64,000 nt of DNA from Pseudoalteromonas carrageenovora IAM 12662 (GCF_900239935.1 NZ_LT965928.1:3305520-3369519); one strand, 5' to 3'. Positions 1 to 13,314 are shown, counted from the first letter of the stretch. The notes: generated by a model from the letters alone, not told the origin. A program made the numbers and translations.

Positions 1-479
<479 letters not shown>

Positions 480-529
480 CTAATTAAGAAATTAAAGCCT
501 GACTCACTATTGAGCCAGACAAGCTAAAA

Positions 530-2644
530 TCATATTACAGCGCGAGCTGAAATTATTGTATCTGCAACATTTTTAGAGGCTTCAGCGTACTTCAAAAACT
601 CCATAGAGTATGAGGCACGGCCCTGTGTTGCAGATCGTAAAGCAGTTGCATAACCAAACATTTCAGAAAGAGGAACTTGTGCATTAATTTGCTTAAGTCC
701 ACCTATAGCATCTTCCATGCCTTCGATCATGCCGCGACGACGATTAAGGTCGCCAACTACATCACCCATGTTTGAGTCAGGAGTGATTACTTCAACCTTC
801 ATCATTGGCTCTAATAATACAGGGTCAGCTTCTAGCGCCCCATTTCTCATTGCCATTGAACCTGCTACTTTAAATGCCATTTCATTCGAGTCTACATCAT
901 GGAATGAACCATCATATAAAGTCGCTTTAACGCCAAGTAATGGGTAGCCTGCCAGTACACCTTGAGACATTTGCTCTTGGAGACCTTTGTCTACCGCAGG
1001 GATAAATTCTTTAGGAACAGAACCACCTACCGTTTCGTTAACGAACTCGTAAATTGGTGCTTCATCATCCGAAATATCCATCGGCTCAAGTTTAACCCAG
1101 ACGTGACCATATTGACCACGACCACCTGATTGACGTATAAACTTACCTTCAACTTTAACAGTTGAACGAATAGCTTCTCGGTATGCAACCTGCGGCTTAC
1201 CAACGTTACATTCAACACTGAATTCACGTTTCATACGGTCGACAATGATATCTAGGTGAAGTTCACCCATGCCAGAGATTATAGTCTGGCCTGATTCTTC
1301 GTCAGTTTGTACGCGAAAAGAAGGATCTTCTGCCGCTAGTTTACCTAGCGCGATACCCATCTTATCTTGGTCAGCGATTGTGCGAGGCTCAACCGCAACA
1401 GAGATAACTGGTTCAGGGAATTCCATACGCTCAAGCGTAATAATAGAATTCGGATCACACAGTGTTTCACCTGTTGTTACGTCTTTAAGACCAATAGCTG
1501 CCGCGATGTCGCCTGCGTAAACTTCTTTGATCTCTTCACGTGAGTTTGAATGCATCTGTACGATACGGCCAAGTCGCTCACGCTTACTTTTAACTGGGTT
1601 ATAAACCGCGTCACCCTGTTTAACAGTACCAGAGTAAACACGGAAAAAGGTTAAAGTGCCAACAAACGGGTCTGTTGCAATCTTAAATGCGAGTGCAGCA
1701 AACGGCGCTTTATCATCAGCTGGACGTTCTTCCTCAGTACCATTTTCTAAGATACCTTGGATTTGTTTCACTTGTGTTGGTGCTGGCATGTACTCAACAA
1801 CGCCATCAAGCACAGCTTGAACGCCTTTGTTTTTAAATGCGCTACCACACGTTATTGGAACAATCTCGTTCGCTAATGTGCGTTGACGTAAAGCAGATTT
1901 TATCTCTGCTTCACTTAACTCTTCACCTTCTAAGTACTTATCCATTAGTTCTTCAGAGGCTTCAGCTGCACTTTCAACTAAATGAGAGTGCCATTCTTCA
2001 GCTAACTCTTGAAGTTCTGCCGGTATTGCCTCATAAGAGAAGGTCATACCCTGGTCCGCTTCGTTCCAGTTAATGGCTTTCATTTTTATAAGGTCAATTA
2101 CACCTTTAAAGTCGTCTTCAGCGCCAATTGGCAACTGGATTGGAACAGGCGTTGCTCCAAGACGAGATTTCACCTGGCTAACAACCGTTAAGAAGTCAGC
2201 GCCCGTGCGATCCATTTTATTTACGAAGATCATTCTCGGAACTTCGTATTTGTTCGCTTGACGCCAAACTGTCTCAGTTTGCGGCTGTACACCTGATGAA
2301 GCACAAAGAACAACTACCGCACCATCTAATACGCGTAAAGAACGCTCTACTTCGATAGTGAAATCTACGTGTCCTGGAGTATCAATAATATTGATACGAT
2401 GGTCGTCAAATTGAGCGTCCATCCCTTTCCAGAAACACGTTGTTGCAGCAGAAGTGATTGTGATACCACGCTCTTGTTCCTGCTCCATCCAATCCATAGT
2501 TGCGGCGCCATCATGTACTTCACCGATCTTATGAGAAAGACCCGTGTAGAACAGAACACGTTCTGTTGTGGTGGTTTTGCCTGCATCTACGTGAGCTACT
2601 ATGCCGATATTACGGTAGCGCTCAAGTGGAGTTGTACGTGCCAT
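530..2644 (-). CDS. fusA: Elongation factor G
   Basis: EF-G is the translational GTPase that drives translocation and, with RRF, ribosome recycling. The 704-residue product has the normal family length. The G1 motif AHVDAGKTT is at residues 17-25, followed by the G2 region with RGITI, DTPGH near residue 90 and NKMD near residue 142. Domain IV is represented by the [18 protein letters not shown] segment. It lies 27 bp downstream of rpsG and 62 bp upstream of tuf, so it belongs to the rpsL-rpsG-fusA-tuf operon. A second EF-G paralogue is common in this order, but the operon position identifies this one as the housekeeping copy. Confidence 0.98.
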   Translation of the reverse strand: MARTTPLERYRNIGIVAHVDAGKTTTTERVLFYTGLSHKIGEVHDGAATMDWMEQEQERGITITSAATTCFWKGMDAQFDDHRINIIDTPGHVDFTIEVERSLRVLDGAVVVLCASSGVQPQTETVWRQANKYEVPRMIFVNKMDRTGADFLTVVSQVKSRLGATPVPIQLPIGAEDDFKGVIDLIKMKAINWNEADQGMTFSYEAIPAELQELAEEWHSHLVESAAEASEELMDKYLEGEELSEAEIKSALRQRTLANEIVPITCGSAFKNKGVQAVLDGVVEYMPAPTQVKQIQGILENGTEEERPADDKAPFAALAFKIATDPFVGTLTFFRVYSGTVKQGDAVYNPVKSKRERLGRIVQMHSNSREEIKEVYAGDIAAAIGLKDVTTGETLCDPNSIITLERMEFPEPVISVAVEPRTIADQDKMGIALGKLAAEDPSFRVQTDEESGQTIISGMGELHLDIIVDRMKREFSVECNVGKPQVAYREAIRSTVKVEGKFIRQSGGRGQYGHVWVKLEPMDISDDEAPIYEFVNETVGGSVPKEFIPAVDKGLQEQMSQGVLAGYPLLGVKATLYDGSFHDVDSNEMAFKVAGSMAMRNGALEADPVLLEPMMKVEVITPDSNMGDVVGDLNRRRGMIEGMEDAIGGLKQINAQVPLSEMFGYATALRSATQGRASYSMEFLKYAEASKNVADTIISARAVI

Positions 2645-2671
2645 ATGATCCTCTTAAAGGTTAAGGACAGA

Positions 2672-3142
2672 TTACCAACGGTAATGTGCGAATGCTTTAT
2701 TCGCTTCAGCCATACGGTGAACGTCTTCACGTTTCTTAACCGCAGTGCCTTTGTTGTCAGCAGCGTCAACGATTTCTTGAGCTAAACGTAAGCCCATAGA
2801 TTTTTCGCCACGCTTACGTGCAGCGTCTACTAACCAACGCATACCTAATGCGTTACGACGTACTGGACGTACTTCAACTGGTACTTGATAAGTTGAACCA
2901 CCAACACGGCGAGATTTAACCTCTACCTGTGGACGGATGTTATCAAGTGCAGTTTCAAAGATTTCTAGGTGCGACTTGCCTGATTTCTCAGCAGCCACGT
3001 CTAGCGCACCATAAACAATTTTTTCAGCAGTAGATTTCTTGCCGTCTAACATTACGATGTTAACGAATTTAGCAAGAAGTTCCGATCCGAACTTAGGATC
3101 TGGAAGAATTTTACGTTGACCTATTACGCGTCTTCTAGGCAT
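2672..3142 (-). CDS. rpsG: 30S ribosomal protein S7
   Basis: S7 is a primary 16S rRNA-binding protein that nucleates assembly of the 30S head and in E. coli acts as translational repressor of the str operon. The 156-residue product begins [20 protein letters not shown] and contains the conserved stretch [13 protein letters not shown], both diagnostic. It sits between rpsL and fusA on the same strand. The 97-bp rpsL-rpsG spacer is where S7 binds in E. coli. I did not identify the fold here, so S7 control is inferred from the family only. Confidence 0.98.
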   Translation of the reverse strand: MPRRRVIGQRKILPDPKFGSELLAKFVNIVMLDGKKSTAEKIVYGALDVAAEKSGKSHLEIFETALDNIRPQVEVKSRRVGGSTYQVPVEVRPVRRNALGMRWLVDAARKRGEKSMGLRLAQEIVDAADNKGTAVKKREDVHRMAEANKAFAHYRW

Positions 3143-3239
3143 TTTGTATCTCCGGTTTATTCAGGTTTGTCCTTTTGGAACAATCACCCAAAACAATAAT
3201 TAATAATATTTAGTGCTTGGCCTTACTAACGGAAAACAA

Positions 3240-3614
3240 TTAGCCTTTAGGGCGTTTTGCACCGTATTTAGAACGAGCTTGACGACGGTCGCTAACGCCT
3301 GCACAGTCAAGTGCACCACGTACAGTGTGAAAACGCACACCTGGTAAATCTTTAACACGACCACCACGGATTAGGATTACACTATGCTCTTGAAGGTTAT
3401 GACCTTCACCACCAATGTATGAAGTTACTTCGAAACCGTTAGTTAAACGTACACGAGCTACTTTACGTAACGCCGAGTTTGGTTTCTTAGGTGTAGTTGT
3501 ATATACGCGAGTACATACACCACGCTTTTGCGGACACGCTTTAAGCGCAGCTGAGTTACTTTTAGTAACCTTGCTACGACGTGGCTTACGCACTAGCTGG
3601 TTAATAGTTGCCAT
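3240..3614 (-). CDS. rpsL: 30S ribosomal protein S12
   Basis: S12 sits at the decoding centre of the 30S subunit and affects accuracy. The 124-residue product starts [12 protein letters not shown] and has the conserved loop [12 protein letters not shown] and the segment [11 protein letters not shown]. Residues Lys43 and Lys88, which are changed in many streptomycin-resistant mutants of other bacteria, are both lysine here, so the allele looks like the sensitive wild type. It is the first gene of the str operon and is preceded by a strong sigma-70-like promoter (3706-3741) and the rpoBC terminator. Confidence 0.98.
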   Translation of the reverse strand: MATINQLVRKPRRSKVTKSNSAALKACPQKRGVCTRVYTTTPKKPNSALRKVARVRLTNGFEVTSYIGGEGHNLQEHSVILIRGGRVKDLPGVRFHTVRGALDCAGVSDRRQARSKYGAKRPKG

Positions 3615-3640
3615 TTAAATAGCTCCTGAAATTAAAATTA

Positions 3641-3712
3641 CTACTGAAAAAAATAAAAAAATCCGCCCTTTTTACAAGCTTGTAACATACATGCAAGTAA
3701 ATGGGTGGCGGA
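3641..3712 (-). terminator. rpoBC terminator overlapping the str promoter start
   Basis: On the minus strand TCCGCC (3707-3712) pairs with GGCGGA (3662-3667) and is followed by a run of T with one A interruption (3641-3661), a classic intrinsic terminator downstream of rpoC. The loop contains the 14-bp palindrome TTACAAGCTTGTAA (3671-3684). The left arm is upstream of the predicted start of str transcripts, so only rpoBC read-through RNA would carry both arms. Confidence 0.65.
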
Positions 3713-3741
3713 ATTTTAATGAGCAAAGTTTAACCTGTCAA
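3706..3741 (-). promoter_or_regulatory. str operon promoter
   Basis: Reading the minus strand, a perfect -35 box TTGACA (3736-3741) is followed after exactly 17 bp by the -10 box TAAAAT (3713-3718). A purine at 3706 is the expected start point, giving a leader of about 90 nt before rpsL. The -10 box lies directly against the left arm of the hairpin at 3662-3712. The match is seen directly; promoter activity is inferred. Confidence 0.75.
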
Positions 3742-3807
3742 CCTAAACTGATAGCAAGACAGAATATATCTGCCTTACTATCACTTAATCTATTGATTAA
3801 GAACAGT

Positions 3808-6800
3808 TTATTGATTTCCAGACAAATCAGCGTTTAAAGCATCAGTTAGTGCTTGAGTTGCCTCTTCTGCACTTACTGTTTGCTCTTCAACAACTAAACT
3901 TTGCTTACGACGTGCCATACGATCCTGGTGATACGCAAAACCGGTACCGGCTGGGATCAAACGACCCACTATTACGTTTTCTTTCAGACCGCGAAGCTCA
4001 TCGCTCTTACCATTCACTGCCGCATCTGTAAGAACACGTGTTGTTTCTTGGAAAGACGCTGCTGAGATGAAAGATTCTGTTGCAAGTGATGCTTTCGTGA
4101 TACCCATAAGTTGTATTTCAAACTTCGCTGGGATTTTACCTTGTTTTTCAAGGTCACGATTAGCGATATTAACGCGAGCTACTTCAATTTGCTCACCCGC
4201 TAAGAACTCAGTATCACCACCGTGTATAATTGTACATTTACGAATCATCTGACGGATAATTGTTTCAATGTACTTGTCATTGATCTTAACGCCTTGCAAA
4301 CGGTAAACCTCTTGCACTTCGTTAACGATGTAGTTAGCAACATGAGTCACACCACGTAGGCGTAAGATGTCATGTGGTGATTCAGGACCATCGGCGATAA
4401 CTTCACCTTTAGACACTTGCTCACCTTCAAACACGTTAAGTTGACGCCACTTAGGAATCATTTCTTCGTAATGATCGCCTTCTGATGGAGTAATAACTAA
4501 ACGCTTCTTACCCTTAGTTTCTTTACCGAAGCTAATAGTACCTGTGATCTCAGCTAAGATAGCTGGCTCTTTAGGTTTACGCGCTTCAAATAAGTCGGCT
4601 ACGCGTGGTAGACCACCCGTGATATCACGAGTTTTCGAACCTTCTTGTGGAATACGTGCTAGCACGTCACCAGGGTTTGCAGTCGCACCATCTGTCACTT
4701 CAATAGTAGTGAATGAAGGTAAACGTGTTTCTTGCAGACCGCGCTCTTCACTTTCGATGATAAGCTTAGGTTCTTTCGCATTGGCTTTAGCAAGGTCTTT
4801 AACAACAATACGAGTTAAACCGGTTAGTTCATCGGTTTGTGTCTCTGTATTTGAGTCATCGATATCGCTGAACGATACTTTTGACTTATGCTCAAGAACA
4901 ATTGGGTGACTATGCGGGTCCCAAGTAGCAACAATGTCGTTACCTTGAACTTCAGCATTGTCTTGCACTGTTAATACCGCACCGTAAGGTACTTTATAAC
5001 GCTCTTTTTCACGACCATAGCTATCAATGATAGTGATCTCAGTAGAACGTGAGGTAATAACAATCTTACCGTCTGTGTTTAATACATATTTAGCGTTGTG
5101 CAGTTTTAATGTACCGTTAGTTTTAACTTGTACATTATTTTCAGCTGACGCTCTTGATGCCGCACCACCGATGTGGAATGTACGCATCGTAAGCTGTGTA
5201 CCCGGCTCACCGATTGACTGCGCCGCGATAACACCTACAGATTCACCCGCGTTGATGATATGACCACGTGCAAGGTCACGACCATAACACTTAGCACATA
5301 CACCAAAGTCGTTATCACATGTGATAACTGAGCGTACGCGAACTTCATCTACTGAGTGCTCTTCTAAAAGGTCACACAGTTTTTCATCGAGCATGATATT
5401 ACGTTCAACAAGTACTGTGTTAGTACCTGGAATAACGATATCTTCAGCAACAACACGACCAAGAACACGTTCACGAAGTGCTTCTACAACATCACCACCT
5501 TCAATAAGCGGTTTCATTGTTAAGCCATCTTCTGTGCCACAGTCGTCTTCGTTGATTACCAAATCTTGTGCAACGTCTACTAAACGACGCGTTAAGTAAC
5601 CCGAGTTCGCTGTTTTCAGTGCTGTATCGGCAAGACCTTTACGCGCACCGTGCGTTGAGATGAAGTACTGAAGTACGTTTAGACCTTCACGGAAGTTAGC
5701 CGTGATTGGCGTCTCGATGATTGAACCATCTGGACGTGCCATTAGACCACGCATACCTGCTAGCTGACGGATCTGAGCGGCACTACCACGAGCACCAGAG
5801 TCGGCCATCATAAACACTGAGTTAAATGACGGTTGCTCTTCTTCTTCACCTTTAGCATTAATAACCATGTCTTTTGACAAGTTGGCCATCATTTCACGTG
5901 ATAAGTTTTCGTTTACACGTGACCAGATATCGATAACTTTATTGTACTTTTCACCAGCCGTTACAAGACCTGATTGGAATTGTTGGTTGATTTCAGTTAC
6001 TTCAGCCTCAGCTGATTCAATGATCTGTGCTTTAACAGGTGGGATAGCTAAGTCATCGATACCAATTGAAACACCTGACTTCATTGCGTAGTGGAAACCG
6101 GTGTACATAACTTGGTCAGCAAACACAACAGTGTCTTTTAGACCTAGACGACGGTAACACTCGTTTAATAAGCTAGAAATCTGCTTTTTACCTAATGCTT
6201 GGTTGATTGACTCAAACGGCATACCTTTAGGTAAAATTAGAGACAGAATCGCACGACCAACAGTAGTGTCGATGATAGTAATAGTATCTTCTACTACACC
6301 GTCTTCGTTCTTAACTGATTGGCTGATACGCACTTTCACGCGAGCGTGAAGTTCTGCATTACCGCTACGGTATGCTTTTTCTGCTTCTTTAGGATCTTTA
6401 AATACAATGCCTTCGCCTTTCGCATTAATGCGATCGCGCGTCATGTAGTAAAGACCTAATACAACATCCTGTGAAGGAACGATGATTGGCTCACCATTCG
6501 CAGGAGATAAGATGTTGTTTGTAGACATCATTAGTGCACGTGCTTCAAGCTGCGCTTCGATTGTTAACGGTACGTGTACCGCCATTTGGTCACCATCGAA
6601 ATCGGCGTTGTAAGCCGCACATACTAATGGGTGTAAATGAATCGCTTTACCTTCGATAAGCACAGGTTCAAACGCTTGGATACCCAAACGGTGAAGTGTT
6701 GGTGCACGGTTAAGTAATACTGGATGTTCACGAATTACTTCGTCTAATACATCCCATACTTCCGCTACTTCACGTTCAACCATCTTCTTAGCTGCTTTGA

Positions 6801-7980
6801 TTGTCGTAGCCATGCCGCGACGCTCTAGTTTGCCATAGATAAATGGTTTGAATAACTCAAGTGCCATCTTCTTAGGAAGACCACATTGATGAAGCTTAAG
6901 TGTAGGACCAACCGTGATTACAGAACGGCCAGAGTAATCTACACGCTTACCAAGTAAGTTCTGACGGAAACGACCTTGCTTACCCTTGATCATATCAGCA
7001 AGAGATTTAAGAGGACGTTTGTTAGAACCTGTTATAGCACGGCCACGACGACCGTTATCAAGTAGCGCATCTACCGCTTCTTGTAACATACGTTTTTCGT
7101 TGCGTACGATAATATCTGGTGCAGCTAGATCTAATAGACGCTTAAGACGGTTATTACGGTTAATAACACGACGGTAAAGGTCATTTAGATCAGAAGTCGC
7201 AAAACGACCACCGTCTAATGGTACTAATGGACGTAGATCAGGTGGCAATACTGGAAGTACTGTCATGATCATCCACTCAGGGTTATTACCTGATTGGTGG
7301 AACGATTCCATTAACTTAAGACGTTTAGTGATCTTCTTACGCTTAGTTTCAGAGTTAATTGTTGGTAACTCTTCACGCATTTCTGCAATTAGTTGAGCAA
7401 GATCAAGTTCACGAAGCAAGTCTAATACTGCTTCAGCACCCATCTTAGCTTCAAACTCATCACCGTGCTCTTCAAGTGAATCTAGGTATTCTTCTTCACC
7501 TAAAAGCTGACCACGCTCAAGCGTTGTCATACCAGGCTCAGTTACTACGAATGATTCGAAGTATAGAACACGTTCAATATCACGAAGCGTCATATCAAGC
7601 ATTAAGCCAATACGTGACGGTAATGATTTTAAAAACCATATATGCGCTACTGGGCTCGCAAGATCGATATGACCCATACGATCACGACGCACTTTAGTAA
7701 GTGTAACTTCAACGCCACACTTCTCACAGATCACACCACGGTGTTTAAGGCGTTTATATTTACCACATAAACACTCATAATCTTTCACTGGGCCGAAAAT
7801 ACGGGCACAGAATAAGCCATCGCGCTCAGGCTTGAAAGTACGGTAGTTAATAGTCTCAGGTTTCTTTACTTCACCGTATGACCATGAACGAACCATGTCT
7901 GGTGAAGCAAGACCAATGCGAATTGCATCGAATTCTTCGGTCTTATTTTGTTGCTTCAGAAACTTAAGTAAGTCTTTCAC
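3808..7980 (-). CDS. rpoC: RNA polymerase subunit beta'
   Basis: The beta' subunit of RNA polymerase carries the catalytic magnesium and the clamp. The 1390-residue protein is close to the usual proteobacterial length of about 1400. The N-terminal zinc site is visible as Cys70, Cys72, Cys85 and Cys88, the active-site loop NADFDGDQ is near residue 460, and the second zinc site includes [11 protein letters not shown]. It starts 104 bp downstream of rpoB in the same operon and ends at the terminator at 3641-3712. Nothing unusual is seen. Confidence 0.99.
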   Translation of the reverse strand: MKDLLKFLKQQNKTEEFDAIRIGLASPDMVRSWSYGEVKKPETINYRTFKPERDGLFCARIFGPVKDYECLCGKYKRLKHRGVICEKCGVEVTLTKVRRDRMGHIDLASPVAHIWFLKSLPSRIGLMLDMTLRDIERVLYFESFVVTEPGMTTLERGQLLGEEEYLDSLEEHGDEFEAKMGAEAVLDLLRELDLAQLIAEMREELPTINSETKRKKITKRLKLMESFHQSGNNPEWMIMTVLPVLPPDLRPLVPLDGGRFATSDLNDLYRRVINRNNRLKRLLDLAAPDIIVRNEKRMLQEAVDALLDNGRRGRAITGSNKRPLKSLADMIKGKQGRFRQNLLGKRVDYSGRSVITVGPTLKLHQCGLPKKMALELFKPFIYGKLERRGMATTIKAAKKMVEREVAEVWDVLDEVIREHPVLLNRAPTLHRLGIQAFEPVLIEGKAIHLHPLVCAAYNADFDGDQMAVHVPLTIEAQLEARALMMSTNNILSPANGEPIIVPSQDVVLGLYYMTRDRINAKGEGIVFKDPKEAEKAYRSGNAELHARVKVRISQSVKNEDGVVEDTITIIDTTVGRAILSLILPKGMPFESINQALGKKQISSLLNECYRRLGLKDTVVFADQVMYTGFHYAMKSGVSIGIDDLAIPPVKAQIIESAEAEVTEINQQFQSGLVTAGEKYNKVIDIWSRVNENLSREMMANLSKDMVINAKGEEEEQPSFNSVFMMADSGARGSAAQIRQLAGMRGLMARPDGSIIETPITANFREGLNVLQYFISTHGARKGLADTALKTANSGYLTRRLVDVAQDLVINEDDCGTEDGLTMKPLIEGGDVVEALRERVLGRVVAEDIVIPGTNTVLVERNIMLDEKLCDLLEEHSVDEVRVRSVITCDNDFGVCAKCYGRDLARGHIINAGESVGVIAAQSIGEPGTQLTMRTFHIGGAASRASAENNVQVKTNGTLKLHNAKYVLNTDGKIVITSRSTEITIIDSYGREKERYKVPYGAVLTVQDNAEVQGNDIVATWDPHSHPIVLEHKSKVSFSDIDDSNTETQTDELTGLTRIVVKDLAKANAKEPKLIIESEERGLQETRLPSFTTIEVTDGATANPGDVLARIPQEGSKTRDITGGLPRVADLFEARKPKEPAILAEITGTISFGKETKGKKRLVITPSEGDHYEEMIPKWRQLNVFEGEQVSKGEVIADGPESPHDILRLRGVTHVANYIVNEVQEVYRLQGVKINDKYIETIIRQMIRKCTIIHGGDTEFLAGEQIEVARVNIANRDLEKQGKIPAKFEIQLMGITKASLATESFISAASFQETTRVLTDAAVNGKSDELRGLKENVIVGRLIPAGTGFAYHQDRMARRKQSLVVEEQTVSAEEATQALTDALNADLSGNQ

Positions 7981-8084
7981 CTTAGCTCTCCTGTCGGAGT
8001 TAATCTTGAGGACGGATAATCTCGTCCCTACATTCTATTCAGCCGTAACAGATGCTGCAGCGTTAACTGCAGCATCTAATTGGC

Positions 8085-11000
8085 TTAATTTTCTTCCAAC
8101 TCGATGTTGATACCCAGTGAGCGGATTTCTTTCAACAATACGTTGAACGATTCTGGCATACCTGGTTCCATTTTATGGTTACCATCAACGATGTTTTTAT
8201 ACATCTTAGTACGACCGTTCACGTCATCCGATTTCACTGTTAGCATTTCTTGTAGAGTGTAAGCAGCACCGTAAGCTTCAAGTGCCCATACTTCCATCTC
8301 ACCAAAACGCTGGCCACCGAACTGTGCTTTACCACCCAGCGGCTGCTGAGTAACAAGGCTGTAAGAACCAGTAGAACGTGCGTGCATCTTGTCATCAACC
8401 AAGTGGTTAAGTTTAAGCATGTACATGTAACCAACAGTTACTTGACGTTCAAACTGATCGCCAGTACGGCCATCATAGAGTGTAACCTGACCACTTCTTG
8501 GGTATCCACCAAGCTCAAGCATGTCTTTGATTTCGTCTTCTTTCGCGCCATCAAATGCAGGAGTAGCTATTGGTAAACCACCTTTTAAGTTTTCAGCTAA
8601 ACGACGAATTTCATCATCAGAGAAGCTTGCAATATCTACTTCTTGACGAGACTCACCGATTTCGTAAGCTTGCTTGATGAATTCACGTAGCTCATGAAGC
8701 TCACGTTGTTCTTTCATCATTTCCTCTAAGCACTCACCAATACCACGTGCAGCTAGACCCATATGTGTTTCAAGGATCTGACCGATGTTCATTCGTGATG
8801 GTACACCTAGTGGATTTAGTACGATATCTACCGTACGACCTTTATCATCGTATGGCATATCTTCTACTGGTACGATAGTCGAGATAACACCTTTGTTACC
8901 GTGACGACCCGCCATTTTATCACCCGGTTGGATACGACGTTTAACAGCTAGGTATACTTTAACAATCTTAAGTACGCCTGGTGCTAAGTCATCACCTTGG
9001 GTAATTTTACGACGTTTGTTTTCAAACTTCTTATCGTATTCAGCTTTAAGCTCATCGTACTGTGCAGCTAGTTGCTCAAGTTCAGCTTGCTTGTCTTCTT
9101 CAGCAAGGCTTTGAGTAAGTAGCTTTTCAGCATTTAGTGACGTTAAGTTGCTTTCTTCGAAACCTGAATCCACAAGTAACTTGCGAGCACGTCCTAAAAC
9201 GCCAGCTTCTAAAATGCGGAACTCTTCGTTGAAGTCTTTCTTCGCTTCGCGAAGCTGCATGTCTTCAACTTCTAACGCACGTTTATCTTTTTCAACACCA
9301 TCACGGGTGAAAACTTGTACGTCAATTACAGTACCAGTTACAGAGTTTGGTACACGTAAAGAGCTGTCTTTAACGTCAGACGCTTTTTCACCGAAGATAG
9401 CACGCAGTAGCTTCTCTTCAGGTGTTAATTGCGTCTCGCCTTTAGGAGTCACTTTACCTACTAAGATATCGCCGCCTTTAACTTCAGCACCGATATAAAC
9501 AACGCCTGACTCATCAAGCTTGCCTAGTGCAGACTCACCCACATTCGGGATATCTGCAGTGATCTCTTCAGGACCTAATTTAGTATCACGGGCAACACAC
9601 TGTAGTTCTTGAATGTGGATAGTCGTTAGACGATCTTCTTCAACTACGCGCTCTGATAGTAAGATTGAATCCTCGAAGTTGTAACCATTCCATGGCATGA
9701 ATGCCACGCGAAGGTTTTGACCAAGGGCTAAATCACCTAAGTCAGTCGAAGGACCATCTGCTAACACGTCACCACGAGTAACCGGTTCGCCAACCATACA
9801 AGTTGGTTTTTGGTTAATACATGTATTTTGGTTAGAACGTGTGTATTTGGTTAAGTTGTAGATGTCGATGCCCGCTTCACCAGGAATGCGTTCTTCTTCA
9901 TGTACGTTTACAACGATGCGACTTGCGTCAGCATACATTACTTCACCACCACGTTTAGCAACAATCGTTACACCAGAATCTTTCGCTAGTGTTAACTCAA
10001 TACCAGTACCTACTAACGGCTTATCCGCTTTCAATGTTGGTACTGCTTGACGTTGCATGTTTGAACCCATCAATGCACGGTTAGCATCATCGTGTTCTAA
10101 GAACGGGATAAGTGCTGCCGCTACAGAGATCACCTGTTGTGGTGATACATCCATATATTGCTGGTCCATGCGACCCATAAAGGTAGATTCACCTTTGTGA
10201 CGACATGGAATAAGTTCATCAACAAACTCATTGGTTTCAGTTAAGTTTGAGTTCGCCTGTGCGATAACAAACTGACCTTCTTCAATGGCTGATAAGTAAT
10301 CAACTTCATCAGTTACAACACCGTCTACCACTTTACGGTAAGGTGTTTCTAAGAAACCATAGTCATTTGTACGTGCGTACGTAGACAATGAGTTAATTAG
10401 ACCGATGTTTGGACCCTCAGGAGTCTCGATTGGACATACGCGACCGTAGTGAGTTACGTGAACGTCACGTACTTCAAAGCCAGCGCGTTCACGAGTTAGA
10501 CCGCCCGGACCTAATGCAGAAATACGACGCTTATGCGTTACTTCTGATAGCGGGTTATTTTGGTCCATAAACTGTGATAACTGAGACGAGCCGAAGAACT
10601 CTTTAACCGCTGCCGAAATAGGCTTAGCGTTAATAAGATCTTGTGGCATTATCGCGTCAAGGTCACCTAAGCTTAAACGCTCACGTACAGCACGTTCTAC
10701 ACGTACTAGACCAACACGGAATTGGTTCTCAGCCATTTCGCCAACACTACGTATACGACGGTTGCCTAAGTGGTCAATATCATCAACATCGCCTTGACCG
10801 TTACGAATAGCAATTAATACTTTCATAACAGACACGATGTCTTCTTTATTTAATGTGCCAGGGCCTGTATCGGTATCGTAACCAACACGGCTGTTGAACT
10901 TCATACGACCTACAGTAGATAAGTCATAACGTTCTTCAGAGAAGAACAAGTTCTCGAATAAGGCTTCAGCCGCGTCTTTCGTCGGTGGCTCGCCTGGGCG

Positions 11001-12110
11001 CATCATACGGTAAATTTCTACTAGCGCTTCTAAACGGTTGCTTGAAGAGTCAATGTTCAATGTATTTGACATGTAAGCACCGCTGTCCACTTCATTGATA
11101 TATAACGTATCAATTTTAGTGTGACCAGCTTTAACCAATTCAGCCATCAATTCTAGAGATAGCTCGTCATTAGCGTTTGCAATAACTTCACCTGTTGACT
11201 CATCAACATAGTTTTTAGCTACAATACGGCCAATGATGTACTCATGTGGTACTTCTAATTGATTAATGCCTTTCTTCTCGATGCTCTTGATGTGGCGAGC
11301 CGTAATACGACGACCGCTTTCAACAAGTACTTCACCGTCTTCGCCTTTGATATCAAAAGCGGCAGTTTCACCACGTAAACGTGAAGGCACAAGTTCCATA
11401 AGAACTTTACCGTCAGTTACTTCAAACGCAGTGTTATCGAAGAACATATCTAGGATTTGTTCGCTAGAATACTCTAGTGCACGTAGGATGATAGACGCCG
11501 GTAATTTACGACGACGGTCAATACGTACATATAGGTTATCTTTTGCATCAAATTCGAAGTCTAACCATGAACCACGGTAAGGTATAACGCGAGCGTTATA
11601 TAATACTTTACCCGATGAATGGGTTTTACCGCGGTCGTTATCAAAGAATACACCAGGGCTACGGTGTAGCTGAGAAACGATAACACGCTCTGTACCATTG
11701 ATTACAAAAGTACCGGTATCGGTCATGAGCGGAATTTCGCCCATGTAAACTTCTTGCTCTTTAATGTCTTTAACTGTGCCTGGAGCTTCTTTGTCCATAA
11801 CTACAAGACGCAGTTTCACGCGAAGTGGAGCAGAATAAGTCACACCGCGAATTTGACATTCTTTTACATCGAATACTGGCTCACCAATACGATAACTTAC
11901 GTATTGAAGCTCAGAATTTCCCGAGTAGCTTTTAATTGGGAACACAGAACGGAAGGCAGCTTCCAAACCATGATCGCCATCAGCGTCCGGGACTAAGAAT
12001 TTTTTAAACGATTCTAACTGCGTCGACAGTAAGAAAGGTATATCCAAAACTTGTGGACGTTTACCAAAATCCTTACGGATACGTTTCTTTTCAGAATAAG
12101 AGTAAGCCAT
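8085..12110 (-). CDS. rpoB: RNA polymerase subunit beta
   Basis: The beta subunit forms, with beta', the catalytic core of RNA polymerase. The product has 1341 residues, one less than E. coli. The rifampicin-region sequence includes [20 protein letters not shown] and the following [11 protein letters not shown], which is the wild-type, drug-sensitive form. The C-terminal part contains the conserved [24 protein letters not shown] motif. It lies 270 bp downstream of rplL, separated by two hairpins (12309-12359) that probably lower rpoBC expression relative to the ribosomal genes, as known for E. coli. Confidence 0.99.
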   Translation of the reverse strand: MAYSYSEKKRIRKDFGKRPQVLDIPFLLSTQLESFKKFLVPDADGDHGLEAAFRSVFPIKSYSGNSELQYVSYRIGEPVFDVKECQIRGVTYSAPLRVKLRLVVMDKEAPGTVKDIKEQEVYMGEIPLMTDTGTFVINGTERVIVSQLHRSPGVFFDNDRGKTHSSGKVLYNARVIPYRGSWLDFEFDAKDNLYVRIDRRRKLPASIILRALEYSSEQILDMFFDNTAFEVTDGKVLMELVPSRLRGETAAFDIKGEDGEVLVESGRRITARHIKSIEKKGINQLEVPHEYIIGRIVAKNYVDESTGEVIANANDELSLELMAELVKAGHTKIDTLYINEVDSGAYMSNTLNIDSSSNRLEALVEIYRMMRPGEPPTKDAAEALFENLFFSEERYDLSTVGRMKFNSRVGYDTDTGPGTLNKEDIVSVMKVLIAIRNGQGDVDDIDHLGNRRIRSVGEMAENQFRVGLVRVERAVRERLSLGDLDAIMPQDLINAKPISAAVKEFFGSSQLSQFMDQNNPLSEVTHKRRISALGPGGLTRERAGFEVRDVHVTHYGRVCPIETPEGPNIGLINSLSTYARTNDYGFLETPYRKVVDGVVTDEVDYLSAIEEGQFVIAQANSNLTETNEFVDELIPCRHKGESTFMGRMDQQYMDVSPQQVISVAAALIPFLEHDDANRALMGSNMQRQAVPTLKADKPLVGTGIELTLAKDSGVTIVAKRGGEVMYADASRIVVNVHEEERIPGEAGIDIYNLTKYTRSNQNTCINQKPTCMVGEPVTRGDVLADGPSTDLGDLALGQNLRVAFMPWNGYNFEDSILLSERVVEEDRLTTIHIQELQCVARDTKLGPEEITADIPNVGESALGKLDESGVVYIGAEVKGGDILVGKVTPKGETQLTPEEKLLRAIFGEKASDVKDSSLRVPNSVTGTVIDVQVFTRDGVEKDKRALEVEDMQLREAKKDFNEEFRILEAGVLGRARKLLVDSGFEESNLTSLNAEKLLTQSLAEEDKQAELEQLAAQYDELKAEYDKKFENKRRKITQGDDLAPGVLKIVKVYLAVKRRIQPGDKMAGRHGNKGVISTIVPVEDMPYDDKGRTVDIVLNPLGVPSRMNIGQILETHMGLAARGIGECLEEMMKEQRELHELREFIKQAYEIGESRQEVDIASFSDDEIRRLAENLKGGLPIATPAFDGAKEDEIKDMLELGGYPRSGQVTLYDGRTGDQFERQVTVGYMYMLKLNHLVDDKMHARSTGSYSLVTQQPLGGKAQFGGQRFGEMEVWALEAYGAAYTLQEMLTVKSDDVNGRTKMYKNIVDGNHKMEPGMPESFNVLLKEIRSLGINIELEEN

Positions 12111-12308
12111 GGGGTTCCTCAGCTTGCTGATCTTTGACCCGACCTGTTCTTGTAAGAACAGACTTAACTGGCATCTAAGCCAAGATTTACAACATTTAAT
12201 TGTTGTTCTAATAAACTCCCCTCACAACACTAGCAAACTATAAAGCGTTGAAAGTAAAGAGAAAATCAGATTTTATTTGAGCTATAGGAATACATCGCTC
12301 TATAGCGC

Positions 12309-12339
12309 AAAAAGGCCGGTGATTAAATAATCACCAGCC
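12309..12339 (-). terminator. rplL-rpoB attenuator hairpin
   Basis: Minus-strand RNA folds into an 11-bp stem (12314-12324 with 12329-12339, one G-U pair, loop of 4) followed by five U residues (12309-12313). It lies between rplL and rpoB at the place where E. coli has a partial terminator. Since rpoBC must still be transcribed, it is expected to be leaky. Confidence 0.65.
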
Positions 12340-12341
12340 CT

Positions 12342-12359
12342 TGCCTGATTTCTCAGGCA
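12342..12359 (-). other. Second hairpin between rplL and rpoB
   Basis: A perfect 7-bp stem TGCCTGA/TCAGGCA with loop TTTC (12342-12359) lies just after the rplL stop codon and immediately before the attenuator. It has no U-run of its own. It could be a processing (RNase III-like) or mRNA-stabilising structure, but that role is inferred from the equivalent E. coli position. Confidence 0.45.
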
Positions 12360-12380
12360 GCGAACTTAGCAAAAGCTAAA

Positions 12381-12743
12381 TTACTTAACCTCAACTTCAG
12401 CACCAGCTTCAGTAAGATCTTTTGCAAGTGCTTCAGCTTCTTCTTTAGATACACCTTCTTTAACAGGTGTAGGAGCAGCTTCAACAAGAGCTTTCGCTTC
12501 TTTAAGGCCAAGGCCAGTTGCGCTACGAACAGCTTTGATTGCAGCAACCTTGTTAGCGCCAGCGCCAGTAAGGATTACGTCAAATTCTGTTTTCTCTTCA
12601 GCAGCTTCAGCAGCTGGACCAGCTACCATTGCAGCTGCAGCAGTTACGCCGAATTTTTCTTCCATTGCTTCGATAAGAGCAACAACGTCCATTACTGACA
12701 TTTCAGCAATTGCGTCAAGGATTTGGTCTTTAGTTACAGACAT
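12381..12743 (-). CDS. rplL: 50S ribosomal protein L7/L12
   Basis: L7/L12 forms the flexible stalk that recruits translation factors to the 50S subunit. The 120-residue acidic protein has the N-terminal dimerisation domain ([20 protein letters not shown]), an alanine-rich hinge around residues 35-50, and the C-terminal domain with [15 protein letters not shown]. It is 76 bp downstream of rplJ and is followed by tandem hairpins before rpoB. The sequence and length are typical. Confidence 0.98.
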   Translation of the reverse strand: MSVTKDQILDAIAEMSVMDVVALIEAMEEKFGVTAAAAMVAGPAAEAAEEKTEFDVILTGAGANKVAAIKAVRSATGLGLKEAKALVEAAPTPVKEGVSKEEAEALAKDLTEAGAEVEVK

Positions 12744-12819
12744 TACAAATTTCCTAATAATTAACGGACTCTAGGTCCAAATAAATTTTACACCGAAAGG
12801 GAGGTTAAACAGCTTAAAA

Positions 12820-13314
12820 TTAAGCAGCTTGCTCTTCTTTCTGTACACGTACTGCTTCAATTGTTTTACACAATTTGCCAGCAGACGCTTCTTTCATAGC
12901 GCTCATTAAGCGTGCAACAGCTTCGTCGTATGTAGGTAATGTAGCAAGCATTGCTGCGTCTACGATGTTACCTTCAAAAGCGGCCGTTTTAAGCTCAAAT
13001 TTCTCATTCTTTTTCGCGAAATCTGAAAAGATACGCGCAGCAGCACCTGGGTGCTCTGATGAGAAAGCGATTAAGCTTGGACCAACTAACGAGTCAGATA
13101 GACATTCAAATTCAGTACCTTCAACAGCACGTTTTGCTAGAGTGTTACGAACAACTTTCATCCATACACCAGCTTCACGAGCTTCTTTACGAAGGGCTGT
13201 AATTGCGCCTACTGCTACACCACGAGAATCTGCAACAACTGCAGAAAGAGCACCATTGGCTGCTTCGTTGACTTCAGCAACAATTGCTTTTTTGCCTTGA
13301 AGATTTAAAGCCAT
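12820..13314 (-). CDS. rplJ: 50S ribosomal protein L10
   Basis: L10 anchors the L7/L12 stalk on 23S rRNA and, in complex with L12, represses its own mRNA through a leader structure in E. coli. The 164-residue product starts [19 protein letters not shown] and contains [14 protein letters not shown], both typical. A 325-bp upstream spacer contains a strong promoter and room for the autoregulatory leader. It is followed by rplL. Confidence 0.97.
   Translation of the reverse strand: MALNLQGKKAIVAEVNEAANGALSAVVADSRGVAVGAITALRKEAREAGVWMKVVRNTLAKRAVEGTEFECLSDSLVGPSLIAFSSEHPGAAARIFSDFAKKNEKFELKTAAFEGNIVDAAMLATLPTYDEAVARLMSAMKEASAGKLCKTIEAVRVQKEEQAA

Noticed and set aside
2369..2785. 138-codon open frame antisense to fusA and rpsG
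   Set aside because: It is complementary to two highly conserved genes, has no ribosome-binding site of note and no recognisable protein features.
4544..4909. 121-codon open frame antisense to rpoC
   Set aside because: It results from the codon bias of rpoC on the other strand and contains no domain-like pattern.
12875..13300. 141-codon open frame antisense to rplJ
   Set aside because: Alanine/serine-rich low-complexity translation from the complementary strand of a ribosomal protein gene.
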